Assembly (NCBI GenBank): GCA_959347425.1
Contig: OY365741.1
Location: forward strand, 1,016,501-1,080,500
DNA from: an uncultured Amylibacter sp.
GTDB taxonomy: Bacteria > Pseudomonadota > Alphaproteobacteria > Rhodobacterales > Rhodobacteraceae
Reading direction: 5' to 3'
DNA length: 64,000 nucleotides
The notes under the pieces are model-generated. The model saw only the letters and a program-made list of their open reading frames with translations, searched no databases and was not told where the DNA came from. Of the stretch, positions 1-11,452 are shown one piece after another; positions within the stretch are counted from its first letter, which is position 1; each line of letters begins with the position of its first letter. The position numbers and the translations under genes are program-made.

Positions 1-376
1 GGGCGGAATTTTTATCCTTATGAAAGGGCGGATTGGTTATGACATGGTCAAAGGTTTCTTGCTTTAACGCGGGCGGTAAATCGGCCAAATCGGCGGTGAA
101 AACCGTCACAGGAATTTTATTTTTCACACCATTTTCCTGCGCCAACTCCCCCGTTGCCTCATCGCGTTCCAATCCATAAAGCATCAAATCCGAAATCCGC
201 ACGCCAACAGCCAGCAAGGCCACCCCGACTCCACACCCGACATCCAGCACCGATTGCCCCGATTTCGCCTGAACAAAAGCGGCCAAAAGAATCGGGTCAA
301 TCGCGGCGCGATAGCCCGCGACGGGTTGCAAAATCTGCAACCGCCCATCCAAAAATCCATTTGTTTCAACTTCCAT
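1..376 (-). CDS. TrmN6-like tRNA1(Val) adenine-N6 methyltransferase, C-terminus cut by window edge
   Basis: The reading frame starts at an ATG at 374-376 behind an AGGG ribosome-binding site and runs off the left edge after about 125 residues. The visible part begins MEVETNGFLDGRLQILQP, has the SAM-binding motif VLDVGCGVG near residue 45 and ends in the N6-adenine methylase signature NPPF near residue 117. That order (short lead, GGRL-like segment, glycine-rich motif I, NPPY/F) fits the TrmN6/YfiC family, which methylates A37 of tRNA-Val; other small N6-methylases cannot be excluded. It diverges from the polyprenyl synthetase gene, a pairing common in alphaproteobacteria. An 83-residue open frame on the same strand is only its shadow. 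Confidence 0.75.
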   Translation of the reverse strand, partial: MEVETNGFLDGRLQILQPVAGYRAAIDPILLAAFVQAKSGQSVLDVGCGVGVALLAVGVRISDLMLYGLERDEATGELAQENGVKNKIPVTVFTADLADLPPALKQETFDHVITNPPFHKDKNSA

Positions 377-478
377 AAACTCAACCCTACCAGCCCCGCA
401 CGGGTTTGTCCAGCGATAACAAACGATATTGCCATCCCAAAGATAACACGCTATACATGCCGCGAAAGGCACACCCCA

Positions 479-1483
479 ATGACCACTCCGTTTGAGAATT
501 TACAAACCCACTGCCGCGCCGATATGGCGCAGGTTAATCAGATGATTGACCACGCCATGCAATCGCACCATGCGCCACGGATTGGCGCGGTAAGCGGGCA
601 TTTGATTGGCGCGGGCGGCAAACGTTTGCGCTCGCTTTTATGCTTGGCGGGGGCGCGGATTTGCGGTTATGACGGCGGGTTTCACATTCATCTGGCAACC
701 GTGGTGGAATTCATTCACACCGCGACTTTGCTACACGATGATGTCGTGGATGAGAGCGATAAACGCCGCGGGCGCGAATCGGCAAATCTGCTCTGGGATA
801 ATAAATCGTCGATTCTGGTCGGCGATTATTTGTTTGCCCGCGCGTTTCAATTGATGGTGCAGGTTGGCGATTTGGCGGTGCTGGATATGCTGTCCTCTGC
901 TGCGGCGACTATTGCTGAGGGCGAAGTTTTACAGCTGAGCGCGGTGCAAAATATCGCGACAGATGAGGCGACTTATCTGCGGATTATCACGGGCAAAACG
1001 GCGGCGTTGTTTGCTGCCTCCTGTGGCGTGGGTGCGATTTTATCGGGTGCGGGGACGGCCAGCGAAACCGCACTTTATAATTACGGTGAGGCCTTGGGCA
1101 TGAGCTTTCAAATCGTTGATGATGTGCTGGATTACGATGGCAATTCTGCCGATTTGGGCAAAAATATCGGCGATGATTTTAGGGAGGGTAAGATGACCTT
1201 GCCCGTGATTATTGCCCTGCAACGGGGGGATACGGGTGAGCGGGTTTTTTGGCAAAGAGTGATGGAAACGGGCAAGCAAGAATCGGGTGATTTTGAACGG
1301 GCGAAAGAGCTGTTATTGAAATATGACGCGTTGGAAGAAACCAAAACACGGGCGCGGGCATTTGGTAGGCAGGCGCAAGAATCTCTGACTGGTTTGGGGG
1401 CTGGTTTGCGGACTACGGGGGCAGAGGATTTGGTGCAGATTTTGCATGACCAAATGGATTTTGTCGTCTCACGTATCTCGTAA
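479..1483 (+). CDS. ispB: Polyprenyl (octaprenyl-type) diphosphate synthase
   Basis: Trans-polyprenyl diphosphate synthase of 334 residues, the usual family length. It extends farnesyl diphosphate with isopentenyl diphosphate to make the ubiquinone side chain. The first aspartate-rich motif is LLHDDVVDESDKRRG near residue 85, preceded by GAGGKRLRSLL. The second is FQIVDDVLDY near residue 210, followed by the GKMTLP segment. The open frame extends upstream to 254, but the MTTPFENL start at 479 matches the family's N-terminus and clears the divergent methyltransferase gene. Chain length (C40 or C50) cannot be read from the sequence by eye. Transcribed away from the TrmN6-like gene and convergent with mtaB, with 43 bases between their ends. 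Confidence 0.9.
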   Translation: MTTPFENLQTHCRADMAQVNQMIDHAMQSHHAPRIGAVSGHLIGAGGKRLRSLLCLAGARICGYDGGFHIHLATVVEFIHTATLLHDDVVDESDKRRGRESANLLWDNKSSILVGDYLFARAFQLMVQVGDLAVLDMLSSAAATIAEGEVLQLSAVQNIATDEATYLRIITGKTAALFAASCGVGAILSGAGTASETALYNYGEALGMSFQIVDDVLDYDGNSADLGKNIGDDFREGKMTLPVIIALQRGDTGERVFWQRVMETGKQESGDFERAKELLLKYDALEETKTRARAFGRQAQESLTGLGAGLRTTGAEDLVQILHDQMDFVVSRIS

Positions 1484-1526
1484 AATTTTAACCGACAAAG
1501 GGCATCATTCATCCCTAATCGCTAAA

Positions 1527-2816
1527 CTAGGCAAGCAGGGTTTTTTCATCATACCCAACAATCTTTGCAGACACAATTTGCCCCCTTACTTGGGGCGTGG
1601 CAAACATAACTTCGCTAAAATCCTCGCACCGTCCGCGAGTATCGCTCTCCATCAAAACCGAGCAAACCGACCCGACTTGCCGTTCAAAATGCGCAGCCCT
1701 CGCCGCCTCGCCCAAGCCACGTAAAACCGCCGCACGTTCTTTTATTATATCGGCAGGTAATTGCGGCATCCGCGCCGCAGGCGTTCCCACCCGCGCCGAA
1801 AAGCCAAAAACATGCAACCAAGTCAATCCGCACTCCGCCACCAAATCGCAGGACTGCTCAAACATCGCCGCCGTCTCTGTCGGGAAGCCCGCGATAATAT
1901 CCGCGCCAAAAACAATATCGGGTCGCGCCGCGCGAACCCTCGTGCAGAAATCAATCGCATCCTCGCGACAATGCCGCCGCTTCATCCGTTTCAAAATCAT
2001 ATTATCGCCAGATTGCAGGGACATGTGGATATGGGGCATAAACCGCGGCTCGCTTTTCATCGCATCAATCAGGGCGGGGTCGGCCTCTATACTATCAATA
2101 CTGCTGAGCCGAAGCCGCGCCAAACCCGCAACATGACGCAGGATTTTTTGCACCAAATCGCCCAAACGCGGCTGGCCTGGCAAATCCGCGCCCCAACTTG
2201 TCATATCCACACCCGTTAAAACCACCTCGTTAAAACCGTTATCAACCAGCCGTTGGATTTGCTCTATCACAAAGCCCGCAGGGGTGGAACGCGACGGGCC
2301 GCGTCCATAGGGAATAATGCAAAAAGTACAGCGATGGTCGCAGCCGTTTTGCACCTGAACATAGGCACGGGCGCGCCCGTCAAACCCAGCCAAAAGATGG
2401 CTGGCGGTTTCGCGAACCGCGCTGATATCGTTGACCTTTATTTTTTCTTGCGTGCCGATGAAATCGGGCGGGGTGATATTTGGCACGGGTTTTAACGCCG
2501 CCCAACTGGACGCTTGCATTTTTTCATGGTTGCCCAGAACCACATCCACCTCTGCCATTTTGGCATAGGATTCGGGCGCGATTTGCGCGGCACACCCCGT
2601 CACAACCAATCGTGCATCGGGGTGCGCTTTACGCAGTTTGCGGATTTTCTGCCGAGACGTCCGCACCGCCGCCGCCGTCACCGCGCAGGTATTAACGATG
2701 ATGGTATTTTGCACACCCGCGTCTTGGCACAAATCCTGCATGACTTGGCTTTCATAGGTATTCAAGCGACAACCCAGCGTTTCAATAATGGGCGTTTCAA
2801 TAATCGGCAAAGTCAC
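1527..2816 (-). CDS. mtaB: tRNA threonylcarbamoyladenosine methylthiotransferase MtaB
   Basis: Radical-SAM methylthiotransferase of 429 residues that converts t6A37 to ms2t6A37 in tRNAs reading ANN codons. The N-terminal UPF0004 domain opens with ETLGCRLNTYES and keeps the further cysteines NTCAVT and TGCAAQ for the second iron-sulfur cluster. The radical-SAM cluster motif is CDHRCTFC near residue 160, followed by IPYGRGPSRS, which is typical of the MtaB subgroup rather than MiaB. Its ATG overlaps the stop of dapF by 4 bp, so the two are co-transcribed. The t6A substrate pathway is represented elsewhere in the window by tsaE. Confidence 0.9.
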   Translation of the reverse strand: MTLPIIETPIIETLGCRLNTYESQVMQDLCQDAGVQNTIIVNTCAVTAAAVRTSRQKIRKLRKAHPDARLVVTGCAAQIAPESYAKMAEVDVVLGNHEKMQASSWAALKPVPNITPPDFIGTQEKIKVNDISAVRETASHLLAGFDGRARAYVQVQNGCDHRCTFCIIPYGRGPSRSTPAGFVIEQIQRLVDNGFNEVVLTGVDMTSWGADLPGQPRLGDLVQKILRHVAGLARLRLSSIDSIEADPALIDAMKSEPRFMPHIHMSLQSGDNMILKRMKRRHCREDAIDFCTRVRAARPDIVFGADIIAGFPTETAAMFEQSCDLVAECGLTWLHVFGFSARVGTPAARMPQLPADIIKERAAVLRGLGEAARAAHFERQVGSVCSVLMESDTRGRCEDFSEVMFATPQVRGQIVSAKIVGYDEKTLLA

Positions 2817-3694
2817 GCGAACCCCTCCATAAAATCACGGCTTAAAACCCCGCGAAACACCAACGCGGTTTCCCCGCCCATCCAAACTCCGTCATCACGC
2901 CAATCAATTTGCAAAATCCCGCCGTCCAAAATAACCTCCGCACGGGCATTAATCAAACCCTTGCGATGGCTTGCCACCACGGCAGCACAGGCACCAGACC
3001 CGCAAGCAAAAGTCATCATCCCACCGCGTTCCCACACACGCATTCTAATAGAATCCCGCGTTAAAACCTGCACGAATTCCACGTTCGTGCTCTGCGGGAA
3101 CAACGGGTTTTTTTCAATCGCCGCGCCGAGTCGTGGCACATCAATCCCCGCCACATCATCACTGATAAAGACACAATGCGGGTTGCCCATGCCGACCGCA
3201 CTTGGGCTATCATCCAAGGGCAAGGCATCAATATCAACCTCCTTGGCAAGGGGAATATCGCGCCAATTCAGTTGAGGCTGTCCCATATTCACCCAAATCG
3301 TTTTGCCCGATTCGCCAGATTCTCCCTGTTCATCGGCTTTCATAACGGCGGGTAACAAACCATTACCCGTCTCCAAAACCACGGTATCTTTGCCGCTTTC
3401 CGCCATTAACAAACGAGCAACGCAACGGCTGGCATTACCGCAGGCATTGGCCTTGCCTCCATCGCTGTTCCAAAAGGACAGATGCACATCGGCGCGGGTG
3501 GATTTGCCCATCACCACCAGTTGATCAAAGCCCACGCCAAAATGACGATTTCCCAAAGCACGCGCCGCGCCTTTGCGGATATCTATATCATCCTCGCGTG
3601 CGTCAATAATAACAAAATCATTGCCCAGCCCGTGCATTTTCAAAAACACCCAGCCGTTGCTTGATTCGTTCAAATCGGTTGCTCTCAAAGCCAT
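2813..3694 (-). CDS. dapF: Diaminopimelate epimerase
   Basis: Converts LL- to meso-diaminopimelate for lysine and peptidoglycan synthesis. It has 293 residues from the ATG at 3694. The frame is open to 3787, but the extra residues would use up the space between this gene and the divergent GST gene and do not resemble the family, so the shorter start MALRATDLN is chosen. The family N-terminus MHGLGNDFVIIDAR is present. The two catalytic cysteines lie in CGNASRC (near residue 92) and CGSGACA (near residue 235). The conserved GNPHCVF segment is present. It overlaps mtaB by 4 bp at its 3' end. Confidence 0.92.
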   Translation of the reverse strand: MALRATDLNESSNGWVFLKMHGLGNDFVIIDAREDDIDIRKGAARALGNRHFGVGFDQLVVMGKSTRADVHLSFWNSDGGKANACGNASRCVARLLMAESGKDTVVLETGNGLLPAVMKADEQGESGESGKTIWVNMGQPQLNWRDIPLAKEVDIDALPLDDSPSAVGMGNPHCVFISDDVAGIDVPRLGAAIEKNPLFPQSTNVEFVQVLTRDSIRMRVWERGGMMTFACGSGACAAVVASHRKGLINARAEVILDGGILQIDWRDDGVWMGGETALVFRGVLSRDFMEGFA

Positions 3695-3845
3695 TGTTTG
3701 GTTTGCCTTTTTAATAGGGGTCGGTTTTACCACGATTATACAGATTATTCTAGGGGTGTTTTTTGGGGGTGTTTTTACCATTTGCATTGCGTGGCTTTAT
3801 CGTATAAAACCATGCTTTATTAAACCGAAATGAAGAGGCATTTTT

Positions 3846-4454
3846 ATGTATCGTATTATTGGCAAGTTAAATACCCGCGCGTTTCGCATCGCTTGGATGC
3901 TGGAAGAATTGGGCGTGGATTATAAAATAGAACCCGTTGTTCCGCGTAGTGATATTGCGCGGGGGTTTAATCCCTCTGGCAAGGTTCCGGTGCTGATGGT
4001 TGATGATGTCGCGATTATAGACAGTGTCGCGGCGATTCAATTTCTGGCAGATAGCCATGGTTTGATGAGCGATAAAGCGGGCACTTTGGGGCGTGCCACA
4101 CAGGACAGTTTCACCCAATTTATCAATGATGAGTTTGACGCAGTGCTTTGGACAAACGCCCGATATGAATGGAATTTGCCGGAAAAATACCAAATAAATG
4201 CCGTACGTGATGGACAGATATTTTTGTATGAAAAGGCGTTGCGGACTTTGGAGACGCGATTTACCAATGCACCGTATTTGATGGGGGCGCAGTTAAGCGT
4301 GCCTGATATTGTTTTGATTCAATGTTTGGGGTGGGCGCGGGTTAGCAGGTTTGAGTCGCCGAAAAGTGAGAAAATCCGTGCCTATATTAAAACCTGTATT
4401 TCGCGTCCAGCCTATCAACGCGCCGATAGATTGCGCCAAGAGATGGGCGCGTAA
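3846..4454 (+). CDS. Glutathione S-transferase family protein
   Basis: Cytosolic GST fold of 202 residues. The N-terminal thioredoxin-like half carries the NPSGKVPVL segment (cis-Pro, near residue 47), followed by the ID-S-AAIQFL glutathione-contacting region. The C-terminal half is all-helical, with GAQLSVPDIVLIQCLGWA near residue 150, the usual N-capping/aspartate signature. The substrate is not identifiable. The N-terminal residue region reads LNTRAFRIAWMLEELG, so serine is absent at the usual position and catalysis may use a different residue. Its stop codon directly abuts the stop of the convergent cfa gene, with no bases between. Confidence 0.85.
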   Translation: MYRIIGKLNTRAFRIAWMLEELGVDYKIEPVVPRSDIARGFNPSGKVPVLMVDDVAIIDSVAAIQFLADSHGLMSDKAGTLGRATQDSFTQFINDEFDAVLWTNARYEWNLPEKYQINAVRDGQIFLYEKALRTLETRFTNAPYLMGAQLSVPDIVLIQCLGWARVSRFESPKSEKIRAYIKTCISRPAYQRADRLRQEMGA

Positions 4455-5672
4455 TTAACGATATAAATAATCGCGCGTCAAAGGCACAACCCCCGCGCCC
4501 CCCGCGCCCCGCGCCAGTTGCACCTGAAACACCGCCTGTTTATCAAACCGAAACGTCGTCTCAGACGCGGTCAAATAATACCGCCACATCCGACAAAATC
4601 TATCATCATAAACCAGCCGTGCCGCCTCAATATTATCATCAAACCGCGCCCGCCAATGTTTAATCGTCTCGGCATAATGTAGGCGCAGAATTTCTATATC
4701 CATAGTCTCTAACGCGGCCTCTTCGCTGGCGGCAGTAATTTCGGATAGGGACGGCAAATACCCGCCCGGAAAAATATATTTTTGAATCCAAGAGCTCACC
4801 GCAAAGGGCGCGGAATTACGCCCGATGGTGTGAATTAACGCCACCCCTTCGGGTTTTAGCATTTTATAAACATGGGAAAAGAAGTCATTATAATGTTTTA
4901 ATCCAACATGCTCAAACATCCCAACGGACACGATTCTATCAAACTGCCCGTCAACCGAGCGATAATCTTGCAGGCGGAAATCAACATCCAACCCCGCCTC
5001 GCCCGCCCGTGCCACGGCAATTTTATGTTGCGATTCGGACAGGGTAACCCCGACGACTTCCACACCGTAATCCCGCGCCAAGGTCAAACCCAAACCGCCC
5101 CAACCACAGCCAATATCCAAAACCCGCATGCCCTTTTCCAAACACAGCTTTTTGGCAATATGGTGTTTTTTCTGCGCCTGCGCCATCTCCAAAGTATCCC
5201 CTGGCGTTTTAAAATACGCACAAGAATACTGTTTGTCTTCATCAAGAAAAAGGTCGTATAAATCATCGGATAAATTATAATGATGGGCGACATTTTTGCG
5301 GGCGCGTTCCAAAATATTATTGGATCTTATAGTGCGCAACTGATGGTGAATCCAACCCTGCAAGCGCACCCAGAATACCCGCTCAGACGGTGGAGCATCA
5401 TTAAAATAACGGCGGTTTTTTATTCCCAATTCCAAAAACCCAAACAAATCATCATCGGTTATGGTTAGCCGACCGTCCATATAGGCTTCGCCCACCGCCA
5501 TATCGGTGTTCAAAATAATTTTGCGTGGCAGGGTTGGGTCTTGCAAAAAAATCTCAACATGCGGGGCGGTACCATCGCCCAAGATCTGCATCGTCCCATC
5601 GGGATAATGCACGGTTAAATCGCCGATTTGGATGGTTTTTGCCACCAATGTTTTACATAGGGAAATCCACAT
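4455..5672 (-). CDS. cfa: Cyclopropane-fatty-acyl-phospholipid synthase
   Basis: SAM-dependent enzyme of 405 residues that methylenates cis double bonds of membrane phospholipid acyl chains. An N-terminal lipid-binding part (to about residue 140) precedes the methyltransferase domain with motif I VLDIGCGWGGLGLTLA near residue 184, GVTLSESQ, and the catalytic-region motif SVGMFEHVG near residue 245. The C-terminal part contains GGYLPSL and the MWRYYL segment typical of Cfa. The length matches the family (about 380-420). Convergent with, and directly abutting, the GST gene. Confidence 0.9.
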   Translation of the reverse strand: MWISLCKTLVAKTIQIGDLTVHYPDGTMQILGDGTAPHVEIFLQDPTLPRKIILNTDMAVGEAYMDGRLTITDDDLFGFLELGIKNRRYFNDAPPSERVFWVRLQGWIHHQLRTIRSNNILERARKNVAHHYNLSDDLYDLFLDEDKQYSCAYFKTPGDTLEMAQAQKKHHIAKKLCLEKGMRVLDIGCGWGGLGLTLARDYGVEVVGVTLSESQHKIAVARAGEAGLDVDFRLQDYRSVDGQFDRIVSVGMFEHVGLKHYNDFFSHVYKMLKPEGVALIHTIGRNSAPFAVSSWIQKYIFPGGYLPSLSEITAASEEAALETMDIEILRLHYAETIKHWRARFDDNIEAARLVYDDRFCRMWRYYLTASETTFRFDKQAVFQVQLARGAGGAGVVPLTRDYLYR

Positions 5673-5739
5673 ATTTTGTGCTCGCTTATAATTTATTTAA
5701 CGGATGTTTAACCTAAGACAGATGAAATATCAAGCATCA

Positions 5740-6942
5740 TTACCCCGCGATAAAACCGCCCAATCTATCCAGCGCGGTTTTGATTGATTCGGTGGAGCTG
5801 GCACAGCTAAACCGAACATAACCCTCTCCCATCACGCCAAAATCCGTGCCACCAATCGTGGCAACCCCGGCGGTTTCCAAAAACTCCTCAGCAAACGCCG
5901 CCGCCGTATAGCCTGTTTTTATGATATTGGGAAAGGCGTAAAACGCGCCCTTGGGGGCGATACAGCTAATCCCCTCTATCGCGTTCAAACCTGCCACCAT
6001 GATTTGACAGCGGTTATCAAATTCCTCCACCATATCGGCCACGCAATCTTGCGAGCCCGTCAACGCCGCCAGCCCAGCCCATTGCGTTGGTGCATTAACG
6101 CAAGACCAGCAATTCACCGCCAGCTTTCGGGCGGGCTCATAAAGCGCGGGCGGAAAAATACCATAGCCCAAACGCCACCCCGTCATAGCGTAGGTTTTAG
6201 ACCAACCATCCAGCACAATCAGACGATCGCGGATTTCTGGGTAAGACAGCAAACTGGTATGGGTTTGCCCGTCATAACACATCTGCCCGTAGATTTCATC
6301 GGATAAAATGGCTATGTCGGGGCGGTTCGCCAGACCTTTTACCAGAGCATCAATCTCACTGCGAGGGCTGACTCCGCCACAGGGATTGGCGGGGGAATTC
6401 ACAATAATCAACGCGGTTTTATCAGTTATTAGGGACAGAGTTTCCTCTGCATTAAAGGCGAAATTATTGGATTCGCGTATCGGGATAGGAATCGGCGTGG
6501 CTCCGCTGTATTCAATCAGCGAGCGATAAATAGGAAACCCCGGATCGGGGTAGAGAATTTCTGCCCCCGCCTGCCCAAACAGGGCGATCGCCAGATACAT
6601 AACGACCTTGCCCCCCGGGGTGATAAGCACGCTATCGGGATGGATTTCGGTGTTCGTACGGCGGAGCAAATCGGCGCAAACGGCTTCACGCAGTGCCACC
6701 ATCCCCCGCGCATCGGTATAGCCATGGTGTCCGTCATAAATCGCCTTTACCGCGGCGCGGGTGATATGTTCGGGCGTAGGAAAATCGGGTTGCCCAATCC
6801 CAAGGTTAATAATATCACGACCAGTTTTTTGCAAATCCTGCACACGTGCCAGAACGCGAAGGGCGTTTTCTTCGCCGATACGGGCAAAATCGGGGAGGAT
6901 TTTTAAGGATGTTTTTAGGGCGGTATTCATGGATGGTTTCAT
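5740..6942 (-). CDS. Class I/II pyridoxal-phosphate aminotransferase (AspC-like)
   Basis: PLP-dependent aminotransferase of 400 residues, fold type I. The N-terminal substrate segment is INLGIGQPDFPTP and the central segment NSPANPCGG holds the conserved Asn. The ILSDEIYG motif gives the PLP-ring Asp/Tyr, and the Schiff-base lysine is in WSKTYAMTGWRLGY near residue 242. It resembles aspartate/valine-pyruvate type aminotransferases, but the substrate is not decidable. The start overlaps the stop of the upstream adenine deaminase gene by 4 bp (6939-6942), so both are probably one transcript. Confidence 0.88.
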   Translation of the reverse strand: MKPSMNTALKTSLKILPDFARIGEENALRVLARVQDLQKTGRDIINLGIGQPDFPTPEHITRAAVKAIYDGHHGYTDARGMVALREAVCADLLRRTNTEIHPDSVLITPGGKVVMYLAIALFGQAGAEILYPDPGFPIYRSLIEYSGATPIPIPIRESNNFAFNAEETLSLITDKTALIIVNSPANPCGGVSPRSEIDALVKGLANRPDIAILSDEIYGQMCYDGQTHTSLLSYPEIRDRLIVLDGWSKTYAMTGWRLGYGIFPPALYEPARKLAVNCWSCVNAPTQWAGLAALTGSQDCVADMVEEFDNRCQIMVAGLNAIEGISCIAPKGAFYAFPNIIKTGYTAAAFAEEFLETAGVATIGGTDFGVMGEGYVRFSCASSTESIKTALDRLGGFIAG

Positions 6943-7976
6943 TGGTGGTTTCCTTTTGTCGCTTTCGCCCAGGACTCGGCTTGGGTATCAATTTTATCAA
7001 GATAATTTTGTTTATCCGAATCGGGGATAAAAGAGGCGATAAAAGAATTCTTTGCCAGTGTGATAATATCCGTGGCAGTCAATCCAACCGCCTCCGCAAC
7101 CGCCTTGTAATTGTCATTAATATAGCCACCAAAATAGGACGGATCATCGGAATTTATCGTTGCGATAATATTCGCATCCAAGGCGCGTTTTATCGGGTGC
7201 TCTGCCAAATCATCCAATCCCTTTAGCCGTAAATTGGACAGCGGACACATGGTCAAAGGCACGCGGTCGCGGGCAATTCGGGCAATCAAGGGGGCATCGT
7301 CAAAGGCGCGGTTACCGTGGTCAATCCGTGCGACCTGCAAATCATCCAAGGCAGTGCGCACATATTCGGCAGGGCCTTCCTCGCCCGCGTGGGCAAAGGC
7401 GGTGAAACCCTGTTTGCGGGCTTCGGCAAACACCCGTGAAAACATCTGCGGGGGGAAATCGCGTTCAGAGCTATCCAGCCCAACGCCAAAGATATGGTCT
7501 TTATGTTTGCAGGCACAGGTTAGGGTTTCAAAGGCGGAGTCTTCAGGCAAATGGCGCAGGAAACACATGATTAAACGCGATGATATTTTCAGGAGTTTAT
7601 GCCCGTCTTGCAGGGCGTGGGCTATCCCCGCCAACACGGTATCAAACGCTATACCGCGTTCCATGTGGGCTTGGGGGTCAAAGAAAATCTCCGCATGGCG
7701 CAGACCTTGTTTATGGACAACTTCCAAATACGCCCAAGTCAAATCGTAGAAATCGCGTTCCTCTATCAGCACGGACATCCCTTGATAATATAGATCTAGA
7801 AAATCCTGTAAGCAATCAAAATCGTAGGCGGCGTGAATTTCAGCGACCGATTTATAGGGCAGAGTGATGTTGTTTCTTTTGGCAAGCTGCATCATCAGCT
7901 CTGGTTCCAAAGTGCCCTCTATATGGAGGTGCAATTCGGCCTTTGGCAGGGTGTCGATTAAAGTATGAAGAAGCAT
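6939..7976 (-). CDS. Adenine deaminase (adenosine-deaminase fold)
   Basis: Zinc amidohydrolase of 345 residues with the adenosine deaminase fold. Metal ligands are in LPKAELHLHIEGTL (HxH, near residue 17). The HAGEEGP motif near residue 197 gives the catalytic Glu region, followed by RIDHGNRA, and NSDDPSYFGGY near residue 275 gives the Asp ligands. The segment FLDLYYQGMSVLIEERDFYDL is the hallmark of the adenine-deaminase branch rather than true adenosine deaminase (recalled from the family), so purine salvage of adenine to hypoxanthine is the better call. It is the first gene of a pair with an aminotransferase. Its upstream region is filled by an imperfect inverted repeat. Confidence 0.75.
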   Translation of the reverse strand: MLLHTLIDTLPKAELHLHIEGTLEPELMMQLAKRNNITLPYKSVAEIHAAYDFDCLQDFLDLYYQGMSVLIEERDFYDLTWAYLEVVHKQGLRHAEIFFDPQAHMERGIAFDTVLAGIAHALQDGHKLLKISSRLIMCFLRHLPEDSAFETLTCACKHKDHIFGVGLDSSERDFPPQMFSRVFAEARKQGFTAFAHAGEEGPAEYVRTALDDLQVARIDHGNRAFDDAPLIARIARDRVPLTMCPLSNLRLKGLDDLAEHPIKRALDANIIATINSDDPSYFGGYINDNYKAVAEAVGLTATDIITLAKNSFIASFIPDSDKQNYLDKIDTQAESWAKATKGNHQ

Positions 7977-8163
7977 TTTTTTAGTTGTTAGTTATGAGTT
8001 GTTAGTTATTAGTTATGGATTGTGAATGATGGATTGTCAATAGGCAATAATTAACGGTTAATGACTTATAAATCGCTCCCCCTAATCATTGACAATTTAC
8101 AATTAATAATCCACTAACAACTCACAACTCACAACTAATAACTAATAACTAATCACTAAAATC
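7977..8163. repeat. Imperfect inverted repeat of TTAGTTR-type heptads filling a divergent intergenic region
   Basis: The whole gap between the divergent adenine deaminase and LysE genes is a pseudo-palindrome. The left arm (about 7978-8040) is built of TTAGTTGT/TTAGTTAT units and ends in ATTGTCAAT. The right arm (about 8085-8160) reads ATTGACAAT and then units of CACAACT and TAATAACT, the complement of the left. The loop is about 8041-8084. It is the most degenerate member of the heptad family also seen at 18.0, 20.0, 33.0, 41.6, 42.2, 57.5 and 58.1 kb. No clear ribosome-binding site precedes lysE, because its upstream bases are repeat. Confidence 0.7.
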
Positions 8164-8796
8164 ATGACCATAACCCTCTCACAGATTTTAATTTACCTCG
8201 GCGCGATGCTGGTGCTGTTTGCCACACCTGGGCCAGTTTGGGTGGCGGTTATGGCACGGGGGCTGTCCATGGGATATCGCGGGGTTTGGCCTTTGGCACT
8301 GGGGGTGGCACTGGGCGATATATTCTGGCCAGCCACGGCGATTCTTGGGGTCAGCTGGCTCACCACATTTTATGGCGATATTATCCTTATTTTCAAAATC
8401 GGGGCGGTGGTGATGCTGGGCTTGATGGGCGCGGGGCTGATTATCTGGCCAAGCAAAACCATATCGGAGGACTCAAAACTATCCACGCCCGGTATTCTGG
8501 CGGGGTTTATCGCGGGCTGGGTGGTTATTCTGGCGAACCCAAAGGCGATTGTGTTTTATCTGGGATTTCTGCCGAGCATGTTTGATTTCACCACCCTGAC
8601 CATCCCCGATATTATCGTGATTTGCCTGATACCGTTTTTCGTGTCTTTCTTTGGCAATACGCTACTGGGGACGTGTTTTGGCTTTGTTCGTAATCTGTTA
8701 AAAGACCCGAAACGGCTGATTCGTATCAATCAAATCGCGGGCGTTGCCCTGATTGGCGTGGCAGGGGTGATTGGGATTGGCGCGATAATCGGCTAA
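8164..8796 (+). CDS. LysE/RhtB family amino-acid exporter
   Basis: Integral inner-membrane protein of 210 residues with about six hydrophobic segments. It has the family's N-terminal signature ATPGPVWVAVMARGLSMGYR near residues 19-38 and the central NPKAIVFYLGF motif near residue 122, which are typical of threonine/homoserine/lysine efflux proteins (RhtB/LysE). Substrate unknown. It starts immediately after the heptad repeat and lacks an obvious Shine-Dalgarno sequence, so initiation may be weak or leaderless. Confidence 0.85.
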   Translation: MTITLSQILIYLGAMLVLFATPGPVWVAVMARGLSMGYRGVWPLALGVALGDIFWPATAILGVSWLTTFYGDIILIFKIGAVVMLGLMGAGLIIWPSKTISEDSKLSTPGILAGFIAGWVVILANPKAIVFYLGFLPSMFDFTTLTIPDIIVICLIPFFVSFFGNTLLGTCFGFVRNLLKDPKRLIRINQIAGVALIGVAGVIGIGAIIG

Positions 8797-8831
8797 AAGC
8801 GGTAAAAAACCGCAAAATTGCCTATAATTAG

Positions 8832-8860
8832 GTGACATAAGCGCAAATTTATGCTATATT
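8832..8860 (+). promoter_or_regulatory. Candidate sigma-70 promoter for gyrB
   Basis: GTGACA (8832-8837) and TATATT (8855-8860) are separated by 17 bases, about 40 bases upstream of the gyrB ATG. Spacing and hexamers fit a housekeeping promoter. It is the only good match in the 103-bp gap. Confidence 0.5.
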
Positions 8861-8896
8861 AAGCCATCAAAACCAACCTAATAAAAAAGAGCATGA

Positions 8897-11341
<2,445 letters not shown>

Positions 11342-11345
11342 TTTT

Positions 11346-11360
11346 GGGGGTTAAACCCCC
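11346..11360 (+). terminator. GC-rich hairpin after gyrB, possible terminator
   Basis: GGGGG-TTAAA-CCCCC lies 5 bases after the gyrB stop. There is no uridine run on the 3' side, so this is a weak candidate for intrinsic termination or mRNA 3'-end protection. Confidence 0.35.
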
Positions 11361-11452
11361 TAACACTCAATCATTCATCACTAAAAGAGCGGTTTTTATT
11401 TTGCGATAATCTGTGGTATAGAGGGACAACCCCCTAACCAAAGAGTCAAAAA

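Noticed and set aside
184..435. 83-residue open frame on the minus strand
   Set aside because: Shadow of the TrmN6-like methyltransferase, which is in another frame on the same strand and carries the real motifs.
254..478. N-terminal extension of the polyprenyl synthetase
   Set aside because: It overlaps the start and promoter region of the divergent methyltransferase and has no family resemblance; the ATG at 479 is used.
4455..4460. Possible frameshift where the GST and cfa genes meet
   Set aside because: The two stop codons simply abut head to head and both proteins are full length.
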